A stretch of DNA of 64,000 nucleotides from Entrophospora sp. SA101 (Eukaryota; Glomeromycota; Glomeromycetes; Entrophosporales; Entrophosporaceae), in assembly GCA_958430865.1 (NCBI GenBank), contig CAUDNR010000025.1, positions 42,495 to 106,494 of the forward strand, given 5' to 3'. The notes beneath the pieces were generated by a model. The model saw only the letters and a list, made by a program, of their open reading frames with translations. It did no database searches and was not told where the DNA came from. A program made the position numbers and the translations under genes. This document shows, piece after piece, positions 50,939-63,554 of this stretch. Every line of letters begins with the position of its first letter. The first letter of the stretch is position 1.

Positions 50939-51559
50939 TTAATTTAAATCTTCATCATCGAAATCGTCAGGAAAATCTAATCATTAAAAAAATTTTTTTT
51001 AATAAGAATATTTACGTAATTAAAGTAATAATAATAATATCCTTTACCATTAAAAAACTCTTGATCCACTAATTTATCACCTTGTCGTTGTTTATGATGC
51101 CAACCACCTTTATTATGATGTGGATGTGTTGGACTAGGGAAGAAATTTTCATCATATATGCCACTACTATTATCACTACCATCACCTTGTTGACGATTAT
51201 TATGATGAGAATGACTACTTCCACCACCTCTACTACCACTTATTTCATCACCACCGCTACCTCTTTCTCTATCTCTATAACCTCCTCCTCCTCCTCTTTC
51301 ATTATCTCTACCGCTTTCTTTTATAAAATCTGATTGAGGTTGGTATGATGAATCTCCATCTATTATCATTTGTCCGTCATCATATTCATCCGTAGCCATT
51401 TGTTCAAAATAATCATCTTTTTTTTAATAGTAAGTCAATTAATTAAGAAAAAACTTAATATTAATAATATCATAATTAATAAATTAAATTAAATTACAAC
51501 AATAAATTAAAAAGTTACTAATTATTACCATCGTCACCTTCAGGTAGCTGTGACGACAT
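50939..51559 (-). CDS. Small acidic Gly/Arg-rich protein with a CSN9/CSNAP-like C-terminal tail
   Basis: Exons 51559-51529, 51416-51048 and 50976-50939 join in phase to give 145 residues. The ATG at 51559 is the first in-frame Met; the upstream minus strand has no ATG back to about 51970. The protein starts acidic (MSSQLPEGDDDYFEQMATDE), continues with a Gly/Arg/Ser/His-rich disordered middle (RDNERGGGGGYRDRERGSGG, SSHSHHNNRQQ) and ends DQEFFNDFPDDFDDEDLN after splicing. The FFNDF-xx-xFDDxD end strongly resembles the C-terminal anchor of the ninth COP9 signalosome subunit (CSNAP/COPS9), recalled from the human protein. Known CSNAP proteins are much shorter, so function in the signalosome is inference. 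The gene converges on MCM7, with 218 bases between stop codons. Confidence 0.65.
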
Positions 51560-51639
51560 ATTATCGTTAATATCTTCCACCTTTTTTTTTTTCGCCCTTG
51601 GTCTTTTGCGTTTTTTTGTATGATTACCTATCGTGAAAA

Positions 51640-52012
51640 ATTTATTATTCTCTTTTTTTTTTTTAGTTTATGATTTCTTATCGTTTTTTTCGCGATAATG
51701 ATTTGATCAGTATTAACGTTGGAGTAAAAAGAAGTTTGTTTTATTTTTTGCGTTGATTTTGTATACCACACTGGTTTATGTATCTGTCGATCTCGACAAG
51801 TTTCTACACTGTGTCACAATAAATAATATTGAAATGGGAATATAGCTTTTACAAAATGAGGGGAGTAATAAGAAATTTCCGAGATTATGACTTAATTTAG
51901 GTCAAAGAACCGGCAACCTTTAAATGTTGCCAGTATAGATCTTTTTTGGTTTCACGAAAGTTAATACGCGACACATTTTGCAAATTATATCTTTTTTTAT
52001 TTCTTAATAAAT
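51640..52012. other. Intergenic region
   Basis: Divergent flank between the acidic-tail gene and a plus-strand relic. The stretch 51627-51560 could extend the upstream gene with a Lys/Arg-rich segment (NHTKKRKRPRAKKKK), but no ATG supports this. No other feature seen. Confidence 0.4.
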
Positions 52013-52800
52013 ATGGGTAGATTGTCTAAAAGAAGTTTGCATCTTAAAAAAATATCACAATTATCCGTTAAATCTAGACAAGAAGTAATTAAAAATAAGA
52101 ACAAAGAGATTAATAATGCAAATGAATTGGTTGATAATGAAATGTGAGGAGACACATATAAATGATTTAAATTTGTTATATATTCTTTTTTGTAATTTAA
52201 TTCAATTTTTTTATTCAATACAGTAATAGAGAATTAGTCAGCAATTCAAATAATGAATTACCATTTTCAAAACTATTATCAAACCACTCAATAGTATCAT
52301 CAACATCGTCACCAGAATTTTCATCAAAACCATCCGAAAATACGAAATCTTATGCCAGATCTAAAAGACCGCTTAGTTATCTTGGAAATTCTATCAGAAC
52401 TAGGCAAAGAAAGAAAAGCATTGGTAGATTAGACGCTGAAAAAAATGGGAGCACATTAGATAATTTTTTCTCTACAGAAAAAAATCTTCAGATAAATGAA
52501 AATGATATGAATTCCCACAATGACTTGATTGAAGAAAGTAATGCAGTTGAAATCAATCTCGTGGAACATCAAAAACATGAAGTGGAATTGAGAAAATAGA
52601 TGAATTATTAAATGATCCATCATCATCCATTACCTCAAATGGATATAAAGTTAAAGCATTACAAAATTATTGGATCAAAATTAATGTATTGCTCAATTGT
52701 TAAATAAAGGTCCTTGATTTTCTAGGTGTGTAAGAAGTTGGGCAAAAATCTTTTATAAAACTTGGAAATATTCCACTAGTGATGTCAGCCAGGCTAGAGT
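52013..52800 (+). pseudogene. N-terminal relic of a transposon-encoded protein
   Basis: The stretch opens MGRLSKRSLHLKKISQLSVK with an intron at about 52147-52224, then SKRPLSYLGNSIRTRQRKKS and LDNFFSTEKNLQ. This basic start, then an arginine-rich YLGNS.RT..RK module and an FF motif, is typical of the N-termini of multicopy transposon proteins in this fungal group (recognised by style only). A frameshift at about 52600 separates a second block (IDELLNDPSSSITSNGYKVK, ALQNYWIKINVLL), and after a stop comes CVRSWAKIFYKTWKYS. No catalytic core follows. Confidence 0.55.
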
Positions 52801-52878
52801 TTCTATTCGTAATTAGTGACGTTACTCGGCTAAGAAATTTATCAGCTTAGCCGGCTGATGTTTTTTTTTTGTACAATA

Positions 52879-53037
52879 CAGTCAAATCTCAATAAGCCGA
52901 ACTTTTGGGAATAACAAAAATGGGCTTATCAAGATTCGGTTTATGATGATTTACAATTATGTTTTTGGTTAACCATTTTTGCACCGTTATAAAGCGAAAA
53001 TCGGTTTATAGTGGTTCGGCTTGTCGAGGTTTGACTG
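52879..53037. mobile_element. 159-bp pogo-like MITE
   Basis: Ends CAGTCAAATCTCAATAAGCC and GGCTTGTCGAGGTTTGACTG are inverted with three mismatches, followed inward by gaac/gttc. TA flanks both sides (52877-52878, 53038-53039). Interior words cggtttat/ataaagcg suggest further dyad symmetry. Non-coding. Confidence 0.85.
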
Positions 53038-53039
53038 TA

Positions 53040-54651
53040 ACTTGAAATGAAAAAAAAATTTCTTTCATTACTTACTTGGAATGAAAAATCTGCCATTCAC
53101 TTGCTCCCCCCCAAAAAATACAATAATCGTAGCACAATAATAAATAATAAAGAAAGCAATAATAGTGAACCATTAAATAATAACAATGGCAACGAATCAA
53201 GAGATATATCATTGAATAATAATAGTAGTAGTAGTAGTAATAGAAGTGATAGTATTAACAATAAATAGTAGCCCGCAGATCATCAATTGATAATAATCAT
53301 TTAGATGAAATATAATTTGTTAATTCAGTTTGTTGTTCTTTGGCAAGATGTTTATTGCACCAGATTATTTTGACAAGAATAAAGAGTTGATTAGATTACT
53401 TAAAATATCGAGAACATAGTGAGGACCTCTCAGCAGATTCTTTTGAATAAAAAAATCTGAAGATTGTCGTGAACAAGCAGCAAGGTGCCTAAACGTTTTT
53501 AGGATAATATAAGTATTTTGGCAATATGTCGGAATATGCGGGATGTATTTATCAATAATTCTACATAATCGACATTTTCTTTGATTTCTTTAAATTAATA
53601 AATCTCTAAATTCTACGAAATTAAAATGTCTCAACAACTATCTTCTTCTTCCAAAAAACGTGAAAAGTTTTTGAAACTACTTTTAATTTTCTTCTTACTA
53701 CAAGCATATATAGAAGGATTGAGGCATGCATTTCTAGTGGTGGATGGCCAACTCGATATTAATATTAAACTTTATTAATACAAATAAATATTTTGTTGAT
53801 CATCATCATTTTCATCGAGTTTCGGATTTTTTTTAATTAGACGTTTTAAGAATACCAAAATTTACATATATATTTATCAAAACCTAAACTACATTTGATA
53901 AAATTTTATGTATAGTTATTATGTGTAGTTTTGCGCAATCAGTAAAAACCAGGTGTCCGAAAACTTTTGTCTAGGGTGTGTATATTTCAATGGGTCATTG
54001 ATAGAGCATAAAAAAAACAAAGAAAAAACATAGGTTAGTAGTAACATTTCAAAACAATAATATATATGTCACTCAAACAAACAAAAAAATAAATAAACGA
54101 ATGGAATAAATGGAAAATAATTTGTGTATTTTTTTACGCAATTTGTTCAATTTGTTCGTTACCTTCCCCTTCGTTGAATTTGGATAATTCTTTTTATCCG
54201 CCTCCAACACTTCTATAATTTTGATCCCTGAAATCTTTTGGTATATAGTGCGATGTTCACTTGCAAGCATATCCCCATATTAATATATATAACTTTTTGA
54301 AATTTCGGCCTATTATATTAATATATTAATTAATATGCTATTATTGGTCAAAAAGTTCAAACAATTCTATTTTGGCTGCTAGTAAAATCAAATATTAATT
54401 TCATTTCAGTTTCATCATTATTAATATTAATATTAAGAGAAGCAATTTCGGATAACATACTAATACATATTAATATTCTTAAAAATTCTTGAATCAAGAT
54501 CCACCGTATTCTTGGTGTAACATTATTTAAATTATACGACGCATCTTTTTTTTAATGAATCAATCTTGATCTATTCATTTATTTTAGATTATTTAGATTA
54601 CTAGATTATTATATACAATTATTTTTTACAAAAAATAACTACAAATAAAAA
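53040..54651. other. Region between relic/MITE and MTHFR, mostly non-coding
   Basis: Contains a low-complexity Asn/Ser open frame (53047-53268). A 50-residue frame at 53626-53778 starts MSQQLSSSSKKREKFLKLLL and holds one hydrophobic segment, but has no support beyond being open. A short minus frame at 54270-54073 is Lys-rich. A Tc1-type terminal fragment is listed separately. The last 50 bases are the MTHFR leader. Confidence 0.4.
53878..53985. repeat. Solo Tc1-type terminal repeat
   Basis: The words atcaaaacctaaact, tagttattatgtgtagtttt and gcgcaatcagtaaaaaccag, then gtgtccgaaaacttttgtct, follow the right end of the 42.5-43.9 kb element (aacctaaaccgcaaatga ... ttattatgtgtatttttgcgcaat ... 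gtttccgaaacttttgtcc). No partner end or coding part is nearby. Confidence 0.6.
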
Positions 54652-57262
54652 ATGAAAATTATCAATAAAATACAAAAGGCAATGGAGGAAGATAGACCAT
54701 TCTGGTCATTTGAGTATTTTCCTCCAAAAACTCAACAGGTAAAAATTAGCATACACTTATATATATATCTCAACAGTAAATTTTTTTCTTGCTATCAAAA
54801 CTTACTTATCAAGTTTATATAGTAAAAAAATATTTAAATAATTCTTAATTTTATTAAAAAATTTGAAAAATCGATCAAAGAGAAAGAAAAATAACCATCA
54901 TTCTAATAATTACTACCATTTCATTTTTAAATTTGATAGGGGGTACAAAATCTTTATGATCGTATGGAAAGAATGTATTATTTAGGCCCCGAATTTGTTG
55001 ATGTTACGTGGAATGCTGGGGGTACTTCTTCAAAACTCACTTCTGAAATTGTAGCAACTGCACAATCAGTTTATGGTTTGGAAACAATGATGCATCTTAC
55101 TTGTACAAATATGCCTAAAGAAAAGATAGATATAGCACTTAAGGTATATTCAATCAATCTGTTTATTTTATAAAGAATTATTATTCATGTGTCAATATTT
55201 TAATATTAATTATATTAATTAGCAAGCTAAAGAATGCGGATGTCAAAATATTCTTGCTTTACGTGGTGACCCACCTCATGGCCAAGAACGTTGGGAAGCA
55301 GTAAAAGATGGCTTTTCATATGCAATTGATTTAGTTAGTTATATCCGTGAACAATATGGTGATTATTTTGGTATTGGTGTGGCTGGGTATTGTGAGGGTC
55401 ATGTTGATAATCCTGATAAAGATGATGATTTACGTCGACTCAAAGAGAAAGTGGACGCTGGTGCTGATTTTATCATCACACAAGTGTTTTATGACGTAGA
55501 TGTCTTTTTAGAATGGGTTAAAGAATGTCGTGCCATCGGTATCAATTGTCCTATAATTCCTGGTCTTTTGCCAATTCAGACCTATTCAGGATTTAATAGA
55601 ATCATAACTCTTTGTAAAACTATTGTTCCTCAGTATATACTTGATGATTTGGAACCTATCAAAGATGATGATGACGCTGTAAAAAAATATGGAATCAAAT
55701 TGGTTGTCCGAATGATCAAGAAGATGTATGCTGCTGATATCAAAGGATATCATTTCTACACAATGAATTTGGAAAGATCCACCCGTTTGATTTTGGAAGC
55801 TCTTGAATTTATTGCTCCTATAGAAAAAGTTAAACCATTACCATGGTGTCCGGTAAATGATTTATCTTATTCATAAGTTTATCATTATTATATATATTTA
55901 TTTATTTTTTTTTTTTTTTCATTATATCTTTTATAAAATCATTTTGTATTATTAGTCTCTTTCGGTTAAGCGTAAGAATGAGAATGTTCGTCCAATCTTT
56001 TGGAGAAATCGCTCAAGAAGTTATATTGCACGCACTGAAGCATGGGATGAATATCCTAATGGTAGATGGGGTGATTCAAGATCACCGGGTATTTATACTT
56101 TTCCTTTTTTTTAAAAAAAATAATAATAATAAAATTAAAATTTCATTTATTAATTTCAAAAACTAAATTGAATATAATTTTAAATAAAAAAAAAAGCTTT
56201 CGGAGAAGTTGATGGTTATGGTATATCGCTCAAACATTCTGTATGTAAATAAGTTTGCAATTAATTTTTTAATATAAATTTTTTTTTTTAAAAAAATTAA
56301 ATTCATAAATTAAATTTCATAAATTAGAAAAAAGAGGCATTTGAATTATGGGGACATCCACAAATATTGAACGATATTTATGAATTATTTGTTCAATATT
56401 GTAATGGTGAAATCGGTTCACTGCCATGGTCTGATCAATCACTTGCACAAGAAACTGATATAATAAAGGATCGTTTAGCCAAAATTAATTCTTTGGGATA
56501 TTTATCCATTAATTCTCAACCTGCTGTTAATGGTGCCAGAAGTGATGACAAAATATTTGGCTGGGGTCCAAAGAATGGTTATGTATATCAAAAGGTAATT
56601 ATATATAATATATATTGTTCTATCATTAAAAAATTAGATATAAATGATGATCGTTATTAATTTGTGGTAATGATAATAATCAATTCTATTTAATTATATT
56701 AAAAAGGCTTATTTGGAAATTTTTGTTTCTCCTACAAATCTTGATTCTCTTATCCTTAGAATTGAAAAGGATCCAAATATCACATATTATGCAGTTAACA
56801 AACAGGTGCGTATTTATATATTTATCGTTATTATAAAATTTTTTCAAATATTGTAATCATTGAATTGAATCCTTTTATAAGGGTGATTTGAAAACTAACA
56901 CACAAAGTGATGGGCCTAATGCGGTCACGTGGGGAGTGTTCTCTGGAAAAGAAATTATTCAACCAACGGTTGTAGAGGCCATAAGCTTTATGGCTTGGAA
57001 GGTAACTATTATTAAAAATATTTATCATGCACATCTTGATGTAATAATAATTACTAAACTTTTTAAATTATAATTATAGGATGAAGCTTTTGAGCTCTGG
57101 AATGAATGGGCAAAAATATACGACAAGGATTCTATTTCTTCTCAATTGATTACAGAAATAGCAGACAATTGGTATCTGATTAATATAGTACATAATGATT
57201 TTCATGATAACGATGGCATATTTAAAATTTTTGAAGACGACGATATGGGTGCAGAGCGCTAA
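54652..57262 (+). CDS. Methylenetetrahydrofolate reductase (MTHFR), 9 exons
   Basis: Exons are 54652-54738, 54940-55143, 55223-55852, 55956-56088, 56197-56240, 56328-56594, 56707-56805, 56882-57001 and 57080-57262, all in phase. The catalytic TIM barrel starts [13 protein letters not shown] (the conserved Glu at the folate site), with [34 protein letters not shown] and [16 protein letters not shown] (flavin/folate site). [16 protein letters not shown] and [10 protein letters not shown] complete it. The regulatory domain follows ([60 protein letters not shown]). The enzyme reduces 5,10-methylene- to 5-methyl-tetrahydrofolate for methionine synthesis. The length matches two-domain eukaryotic MTHFR; fungi often have two paralogues (MET12/MET13) and which one this is was not decided. 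Confidence 0.94.
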
Positions 57263-57780
57263 GATATTGAGGAGAGAGAAAACAAAAAAAACACTTTGAT
57301 AGTTAAGATACTGGTTAACTGTTATGGGCAGCAAAGGTTTCCCCTTGATGGTTTATTAAATTAATTAGAGATTATTATTTAGGGTAAAATATGTTATGTG
57401 TTTTATTAGCGACAATAATATTATTATTACAATGTGTTAGGAAGTATTAATTATTAGATCAATAATTAAAAGATTGTTATGAACATGATTCTGACTTGGT
57501 CTAAAACCAAGCCTATTTATACCTCTTGAGGTATTACAAATAACATGACTTTTACTCTAGTTTGTCCAATAAACTATGCTTATTAATATAAAATAAATAT
57601 TTGGGTCAACTGATCATTACAAATAATAATTAATAATTTTAAAGTAAATATTTACATCAGCTGAACAAATTCTTGAAATATAAATATAGAAACATGAATA
57701 TGAGTAATTGTGCGTGTGATACTGCGCAATGTGTGGCACAGTATTTCACAAAATATAACGTTAAAAATAGAAATGATTTA
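57263..57780. other. Intergenic 3' flank of MTHFR
   Basis: AT-rich with no coding frame or obvious repeat. It ends at the sharp edge of the 1.15-kb repeat. Confidence 0.45.
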
Positions 57781-58950
57781 ATTTTCACTTGGACACTCCA
57801 TCACTTATTGGGGCATGAGATGCCGTTAATTAAATCAAAATTAGGTAATTAACATAACGCAGATCAATAATAAACTTCTTTCTATATAAAAATTATATAA
57901 ATAAAATTGCACTAGAGCCTTCAAAAGAGATACAAACATGAAGCTAAGAGAAATTATAGTAAATATGTCAAGCTCTTAGATTACAGTGAGTTTTTTATCT
58001 TGCTAAATAAAAAAAAGTTTTTTTGTATACAGCAAAGACATTGAAAAAAATTGCTAATAGATAAACTTTGTAACCAAATGGGCTAGAGCAAAAGGCTCTC
58101 TGTAACTTTATTATAGAAGACTTAAACAATAAAACTATAAAAGATTTGTTCAATTTTTTATGAAAAAAAAAAGTTATCAAGGTTTAAAGTTAATCGATTT
58201 ATTATACATTGTAGCTGATAAATTAATAGAAATTTCTTTTTATGATTTCCATGTTTTCAAAAAGATATATTCTTGGTTGAATTTTGTTGTCAACATTTAC
58301 ATGTGTTGGAATATATGATAATAATAAAGAAAGATACTAAAAAATTCGCATATAATAATTTGTTATTTATTATATTGATGTAAATCTCGTAAATATTGGC
58401 CCAGAACAACAATAATAATAACAAATATATAATAAGATTGATTTTATAGACTGACTGTATAAGCTATTTTATTTTTATCATTTCAATTTTATAAAATGAA
58501 TAATTAATTCGTGATCCATCAATGAAGGAAAGGATCAACATAGTAAAATTCGGGGATAAGTATCATAGTAAAATCTATTAGTGTCCATAATCTGGAGCCG
58601 CTGTGGAAATAACACAATATTTTATATCTAAATTTCTACTTTAAATTTTACTAAATAAATCTCTGAGCTCCTGACTATCTTTCTAATTTAAATTTATAGA
58701 AATAGCTCTAAAATTACATAATATATATATGAGGGCCAGATCGGTTTGTTTTTAACTTGGGAAGAAATTTTGATTTAATACAACTCTTATATGTAATTTT
58801 TTATGCAGAACATTTCTGGCTTAGAAACTATATCCACTTTGCATAATAAAATTCTGAGTTATTTTCTTTTAAAGTTTCAAACAACAAAAAACGTGAAAAG
58901 ATCTGCATAATAAAAATTCGGGATAAAATTCATATTAATATTAATATTAA
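57781..58950 (+). repeat. 1.15-kb dispersed repeat, copy B
   Basis: Near-identical inverted partner of 14871-16015. Orientation follows the transposon gene starting at 59071. The edge attttcacttggacactcca is shared, and downstream similarity fades after ctgcataataaaaattcggg at the taatattaat tract. About 120 bases then separate it from the ATG. Confidence 0.85.
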
Positions 58951-59070
58951 TTGGTGATTCGTGAATAAATCAGAGAAATGTCGATCATTTTAATATAAAT
59001 TTTTGGTGCTAATTAATATTAATAAAATTAAAAAATTTTCAAATCTCAGTGTCCACACTTACAAATCCTC

Positions 59071-62000
59071 ATGTCTACACAAAATTTTAAAAGACAACTT
59101 TTAGCAACTGGTGAGATTGACAATAATCTTCATTATGGTCATTTTGCTGAAAATTGGTGGTATTTTCTAAATGTAAAAAATAGTCAAAATAAACAAATAT
59201 GCTTTCCAATACGCATCAACATGAGAATTCAAATCGTGTTAAATGGAAAAGAATTTATCATTAGAGTAGTTCACAACACAAAAGAAAATAATTTAAAGCC
59301 TGGTTATATATGCGAATCAGACTTGGATTCAGAAATTTGCTCATCTACAAGTGAAGTGGTAAATGAAACTTGGAAAAGACATTTTAATGAAAACACACAT
59401 TTTTCTGGACCAAATGTTTTAGGTTTTAATGATGAAGTGATGGCAAAACAATTGCAGGTGGATGTATCTTTTTTTCCTTTTAAAATTGTTGTTAATGATA
59501 TTACAGTTTTTGTATCATCTATAGGTAGTTCAGATCAGGAAGAGTTGAATTTTGCAGGTCCTGGATATCAATCTTCATTTCATTTTAAATATTCTGGTAA
59601 TCGATCTTTAATATGCCAATCAATAATTGATACAGCATGTCAAATTGATATATATTTTCGAGGGAAAATAGTTTGCACACATACTGGAAAGACACCAGCT
59701 GATGTTTGGAATAAGTTTGATATTTTGAAAAAATATAATGGAAAAGAATTATTTGGCCTTTCTGATCCAACTGTCATACAAGAAATTCAAAATTATATAA
59801 ATACACCTTACTGCACATCGTCCAATTGGAATAATATTGATAAAATGACATTTGTATTTGAGAAGTGCCTAAAAAGGAAGATAGCAGTTTCCAATTTAAA
59901 TTGGCATCAATTTTTTATTAAATGGAGACAACAATTAACGAATGTTATAGAATTTACTTCACACCTCACCACCATATATCCTCCAGGTTTTGAAATTACT
60001 GATACCATATTGGGAGCATGGAGGAGAATGTTGCAAGGTGTTGGATGCACTAATATAACACCATATAAAAAAAATATATCAAGAGTAAGAAAAAAAAATT
60101 TTTTTTTTGCAAAAGATTGTTGGAATCAAGAATAAGAATTTAATTATATAACAAATAATATTTTATTATTATAACTGATAAATATCAATTTTTTGTTCAA
60201 TTATCACATAAAATAGCTTGAATTTTGGACATGTTCAGAAAATGTAGAAGGGATATCAAGTGATCGTGCTTTAATGCTTTATTTATATGAAAATAATTTT
60301 ATAAATGGTATTCCATACAATCAAGTAGTGAAAGAACTATCAGCAAAAAATGATAAGCTTCAAAAAAAAATTGATAAATTTTGGGATAGTTTCAATGTTT
60401 CAATTAAAATGAATAATCGTGGGTTGGATGGGAAACAAAAAATTTTATCAGTGATTGCTGATAATTTTTTGTATCGTGAATTGCAAGATAACTTGAAGGT
60501 AGTATTTATGACTATATATAATTCATGTTTGCACAGAATTATTAACCTTATGCTGCAAAAATTTTTTTAGATTTCAAACGATCTAATAAATGCTGCAAGA
60601 ATATATTCACGAGTTAATGGCCCTGGTTGTGTTGCAAATGAAAGACCCATAGTTTCTCAAAGTAGGATATCAGAAATCAAAAGTCAAGAACTTGAGGCTT
60701 TTTTTATGGATAAAGACAATGTAACAATGAGTTCTTACAAAGTTGATTCAAAGACAAACCTTCCAATTCTTTATTTGAAGGATAATAAAGAACAACTCTG
60801 GAAAAAATTTGAGGCTATCTATTCTGATGGAGTTAAACGGACATCATTTATGGCACATTTGGCAAGTGGCCCATATGTGTATCGAAAGGATTTGGGTGGA
60901 CTTTGTGACATTTGCAATGAATATTTTTATGAAGTTTTTAATGTGTTGAATAGCTTAATTCAATTAAACATTGTTGATAAAGAATAAAGGGTAACTTAAT
61001 ATAAAATAAATATGTATACTTCATTTAATAGGTCTACAAATAATAATTATATACATTATATTTATAGAATAGATTAATTACTGATTTAGAAAAATTGCAA
61101 ATTCATTTGAGAAGAAGATTTGAAGAGGAACTTAACATGAATAATGATGGCACAACAATGCATGTAGACACAATTAATCATTGTTTGCTTTATGCATTTG
61201 GTGAGTGCAATGAGCAACACAATGAGCGTTGCATTGCATGTGATCAGTTATTTGTTGTAATACAAAATCTTATCAACAAATTTGAAGAACAAAAATCAAC
61301 AATTGAGGAATGTCGAGACAAATTATATTATTTTTTGGCTCATCAAGCAAGGAAAGTTTATTTAAATAGTCAATTTAAAGCTAGGTTGGCAAATTTAGAT
61401 AATAATGGGGCTATTTTAATTTGTGACTATAAGATGCGTATTTTACCCAAAAGTGCAAGGGAAACGAAAGTGCAATTTTTTGGTAAAAGAGGATGGACAT
61501 TGCATACAATCTTGGTTTTCACCAAATCTGATACTAACCAGTTCAATGTTCAAGCATTTGACCATTGGAGTAATGACACCAAGCAAGTTGCTTGGTTTAC
61601 AGTTTCTTCTTTTGATTCTGTTTTTGAAACTTTAGACCCACGACCACAATGGATTGAGGTATTTTCAGATAATGGTGCCCATTATCACAACTCAGAATTA
61701 ATGACTATTGTTGCCAATTGGTACTTGTGGTATAATATTGAAGTTCGTGGTTGGTATTTTTTTGAACCTGGGGAGGCAAAATCAACTGTTGATTCTCATC
61801 ATGCACAGGCAAGCTTTGTTATAATGCTATTATATTAAATTCTTACATCTTTATTAATTAGAAAAATTGTTTTATTAGATTTCACATGCCATCAAGAGAT
61901 ACATATGTATTGGGCACAATTTGGATGAGGGAAATAAAATAGAAAAAGCAATAGTTGGCTTAAAGGGAACTTCTGTTGCACATCTAGAGCCAACACGCCA

Positions 62001-62873
62001 AAATCATAAGATTAAAACCATTGAAGGAATCACAAAATTGTTTTACTTTGAATGGCCAATCAAAGGTGATTATGCTGGGTTTATACAAGCTCAATGTCTA
62101 CCACATATTGGAGAAACCTTACGATTTTCACCATCAGAGATAAACAAGCCAACACCCCTAGTTTCTTCTCATTCAATACCTGAAGAAAAATGGAATATTT
62201 CATTGTCTAATACTCAAGGTAAAAAATATGAGATGCATTTTATTATATTTTTATATTCATATTCATATGATCTTTTTTTAATTTTTATAGATACAAGTAT
62301 ACAAACCAGGGATATTGGAACAAAAAATAACACCAGGACATTAGGTATAATTTATTACTTCTTGTTTATTATATTGTTGATAATTTTGATTAATGATTGT
62401 TACATGGTATTTAATATAGATGGCAAATTCGAACTAGAAAAGGGATGGGCATTGAAAAGCAAACAAAATATGGAATAAGGGGAGCAGGGAAGCGTATGAC
62501 CAAGAAAATAAAATCTTATCTTGAGGGATATTTTTTAGCAGGCAATGTAAACAAAGTTGATCGAATGACAGCAAAAGAAATGGTAAGTCAACTTCATGTT
62601 TTAGCTGATGAAGGTGAAATTCAAGTTGAGAATATTCCTGAAGTGACAACAGTTGCAAATTGGATTACACGATATGCAGCAAACATGAAAAAACTATTAG
62701 CACAAAAAGTAGAAGAATTCAATGCTAATATTATAGAAGGTGAAGAAGTAAGTAGTAATAATGAACAATGTGAGTATATTGATGAGTCTAGAAAAGGTAA
62801 AAAATCTATCTTTGATAATTCTAATAATAATAATAATAATACTGGACATTTGACAAAACGTCAAAAAAAATAA
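59071..62873 (+). CDS. RNase H-like (DDE-type) transposase-like gene, about 7 exons
   Basis: Exons read are 59071-60084, 60217-60498, 60571-about 60985, 61071-61808, 61879-62218, 62291-62344 and about 62421-62873. The N-terminal domain (HYGHFAENWWYFLNV, FSGPNVLGFNDEVM) is shared with the 63.6-kb gene. The presumed core is in exon 4: GAILICDYKMRILPKSARET, FFGKRGWTLHTILVF, EVFSDNGAHYHNSELM and WYFFEPGEAKSTVDSHHAQ, continuing in exon 5 as ISHAIKRYI. Asp of CDYK, Asp of SDNG and the later Glu/Asp are candidate metal ligands (inference). The C-terminus (IKSYLEGYFLAGN, VTTVANWITRYAANMKK) recurs at 13.9 kb. The intron after HHAQ has a GC donor. The joins exon 3/4 (a TAA at 60985) and exon 6/7 (frame) are unresolved, so activity is uncertain. 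Confidence 0.72.
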
Positions 62874-62889
62874 GTTACCAAATTTTTTT

Positions 62890-63240
62890 TTATTATTCAT
62901 TATATATAATATTTATTATTGTTATAAATAAAATTTACTTCTCTTTATACACCTGCTTTTGTTTTATTGAACATATTTCCAAAACTTTACAATGCGTCTA
63001 ATTATTGTATATAATAATAAGAACAAAACGGCATACAATATTAGCCAATAGTGTTGACTGAAATTTAATTATTATTCATTATATATAATATTTATTATTG
63101 TTATAAATAAAATTTACTTCTCTTTATACATCTGCTTTTGTTTTATTGAACATATTTCCAAAACTTTACAATGCGTCTAATTATTGTATATAAGAACAAA
63201 ACGGCATACAATATTAGCCAATAGCGTTGGCTGAAATTTA
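62890..63240. repeat. Tandem direct repeat, two units of about 179 and 172 bp
   Basis: Units 62890-63068 and 63069-63240 are almost identical (ttattattcattatatataa ... gccaatag.gttg.ctgaaattta). The main difference is a short taataa deletion in unit 2. It lies directly after the stop codon of the 59.1-kb gene and may be its terminal region duplicated. Confidence 0.9.
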
Positions 63241-63554
63241 AAAATTATAGAATTTTTTTTTATCTTTTACTACTCAAATCTCTATGTCCAACATATAAAA
63301 GTTTTCAAGGAATATTCAAATCCTTTTGTTTTTTAATATAATATTCTATGAGATCTGCTTTATACATACACAAAAACAATAAGGTTTGTATGACAAAAAT
63401 ATTGTACTTTATTATTTGTTAAACATTATCAATTGGCGATTTTTTTACATTTTTGCCCCACCGATCCTACTTAAATTTCTCTGGTTCATTCACAAATCGT
63501 CAATTAATACTAATATTAATATCTTTAACTGCTTCTCATTTCTAAAATTTAAAA

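Noticed and set aside
51082..51333. Met/Ile/Thr-rich plus-strand frame
   Set aside because: Antisense to the Gly/Arg/His exon of the acidic-tail gene.
51560..51627. N-terminal basic extension (NHTKKRKRPRAKKKK) for the acidic-tail gene
   Set aside because: It is open and preceded by an acceptor, but no ATG occurs on that strand for over 300 bases upstream.
53047..53268. Asn/Ser-rich open frame after the 159-bp MITE
   Set aside because: Low-complexity composition only, with no homologous pattern or partner exons.
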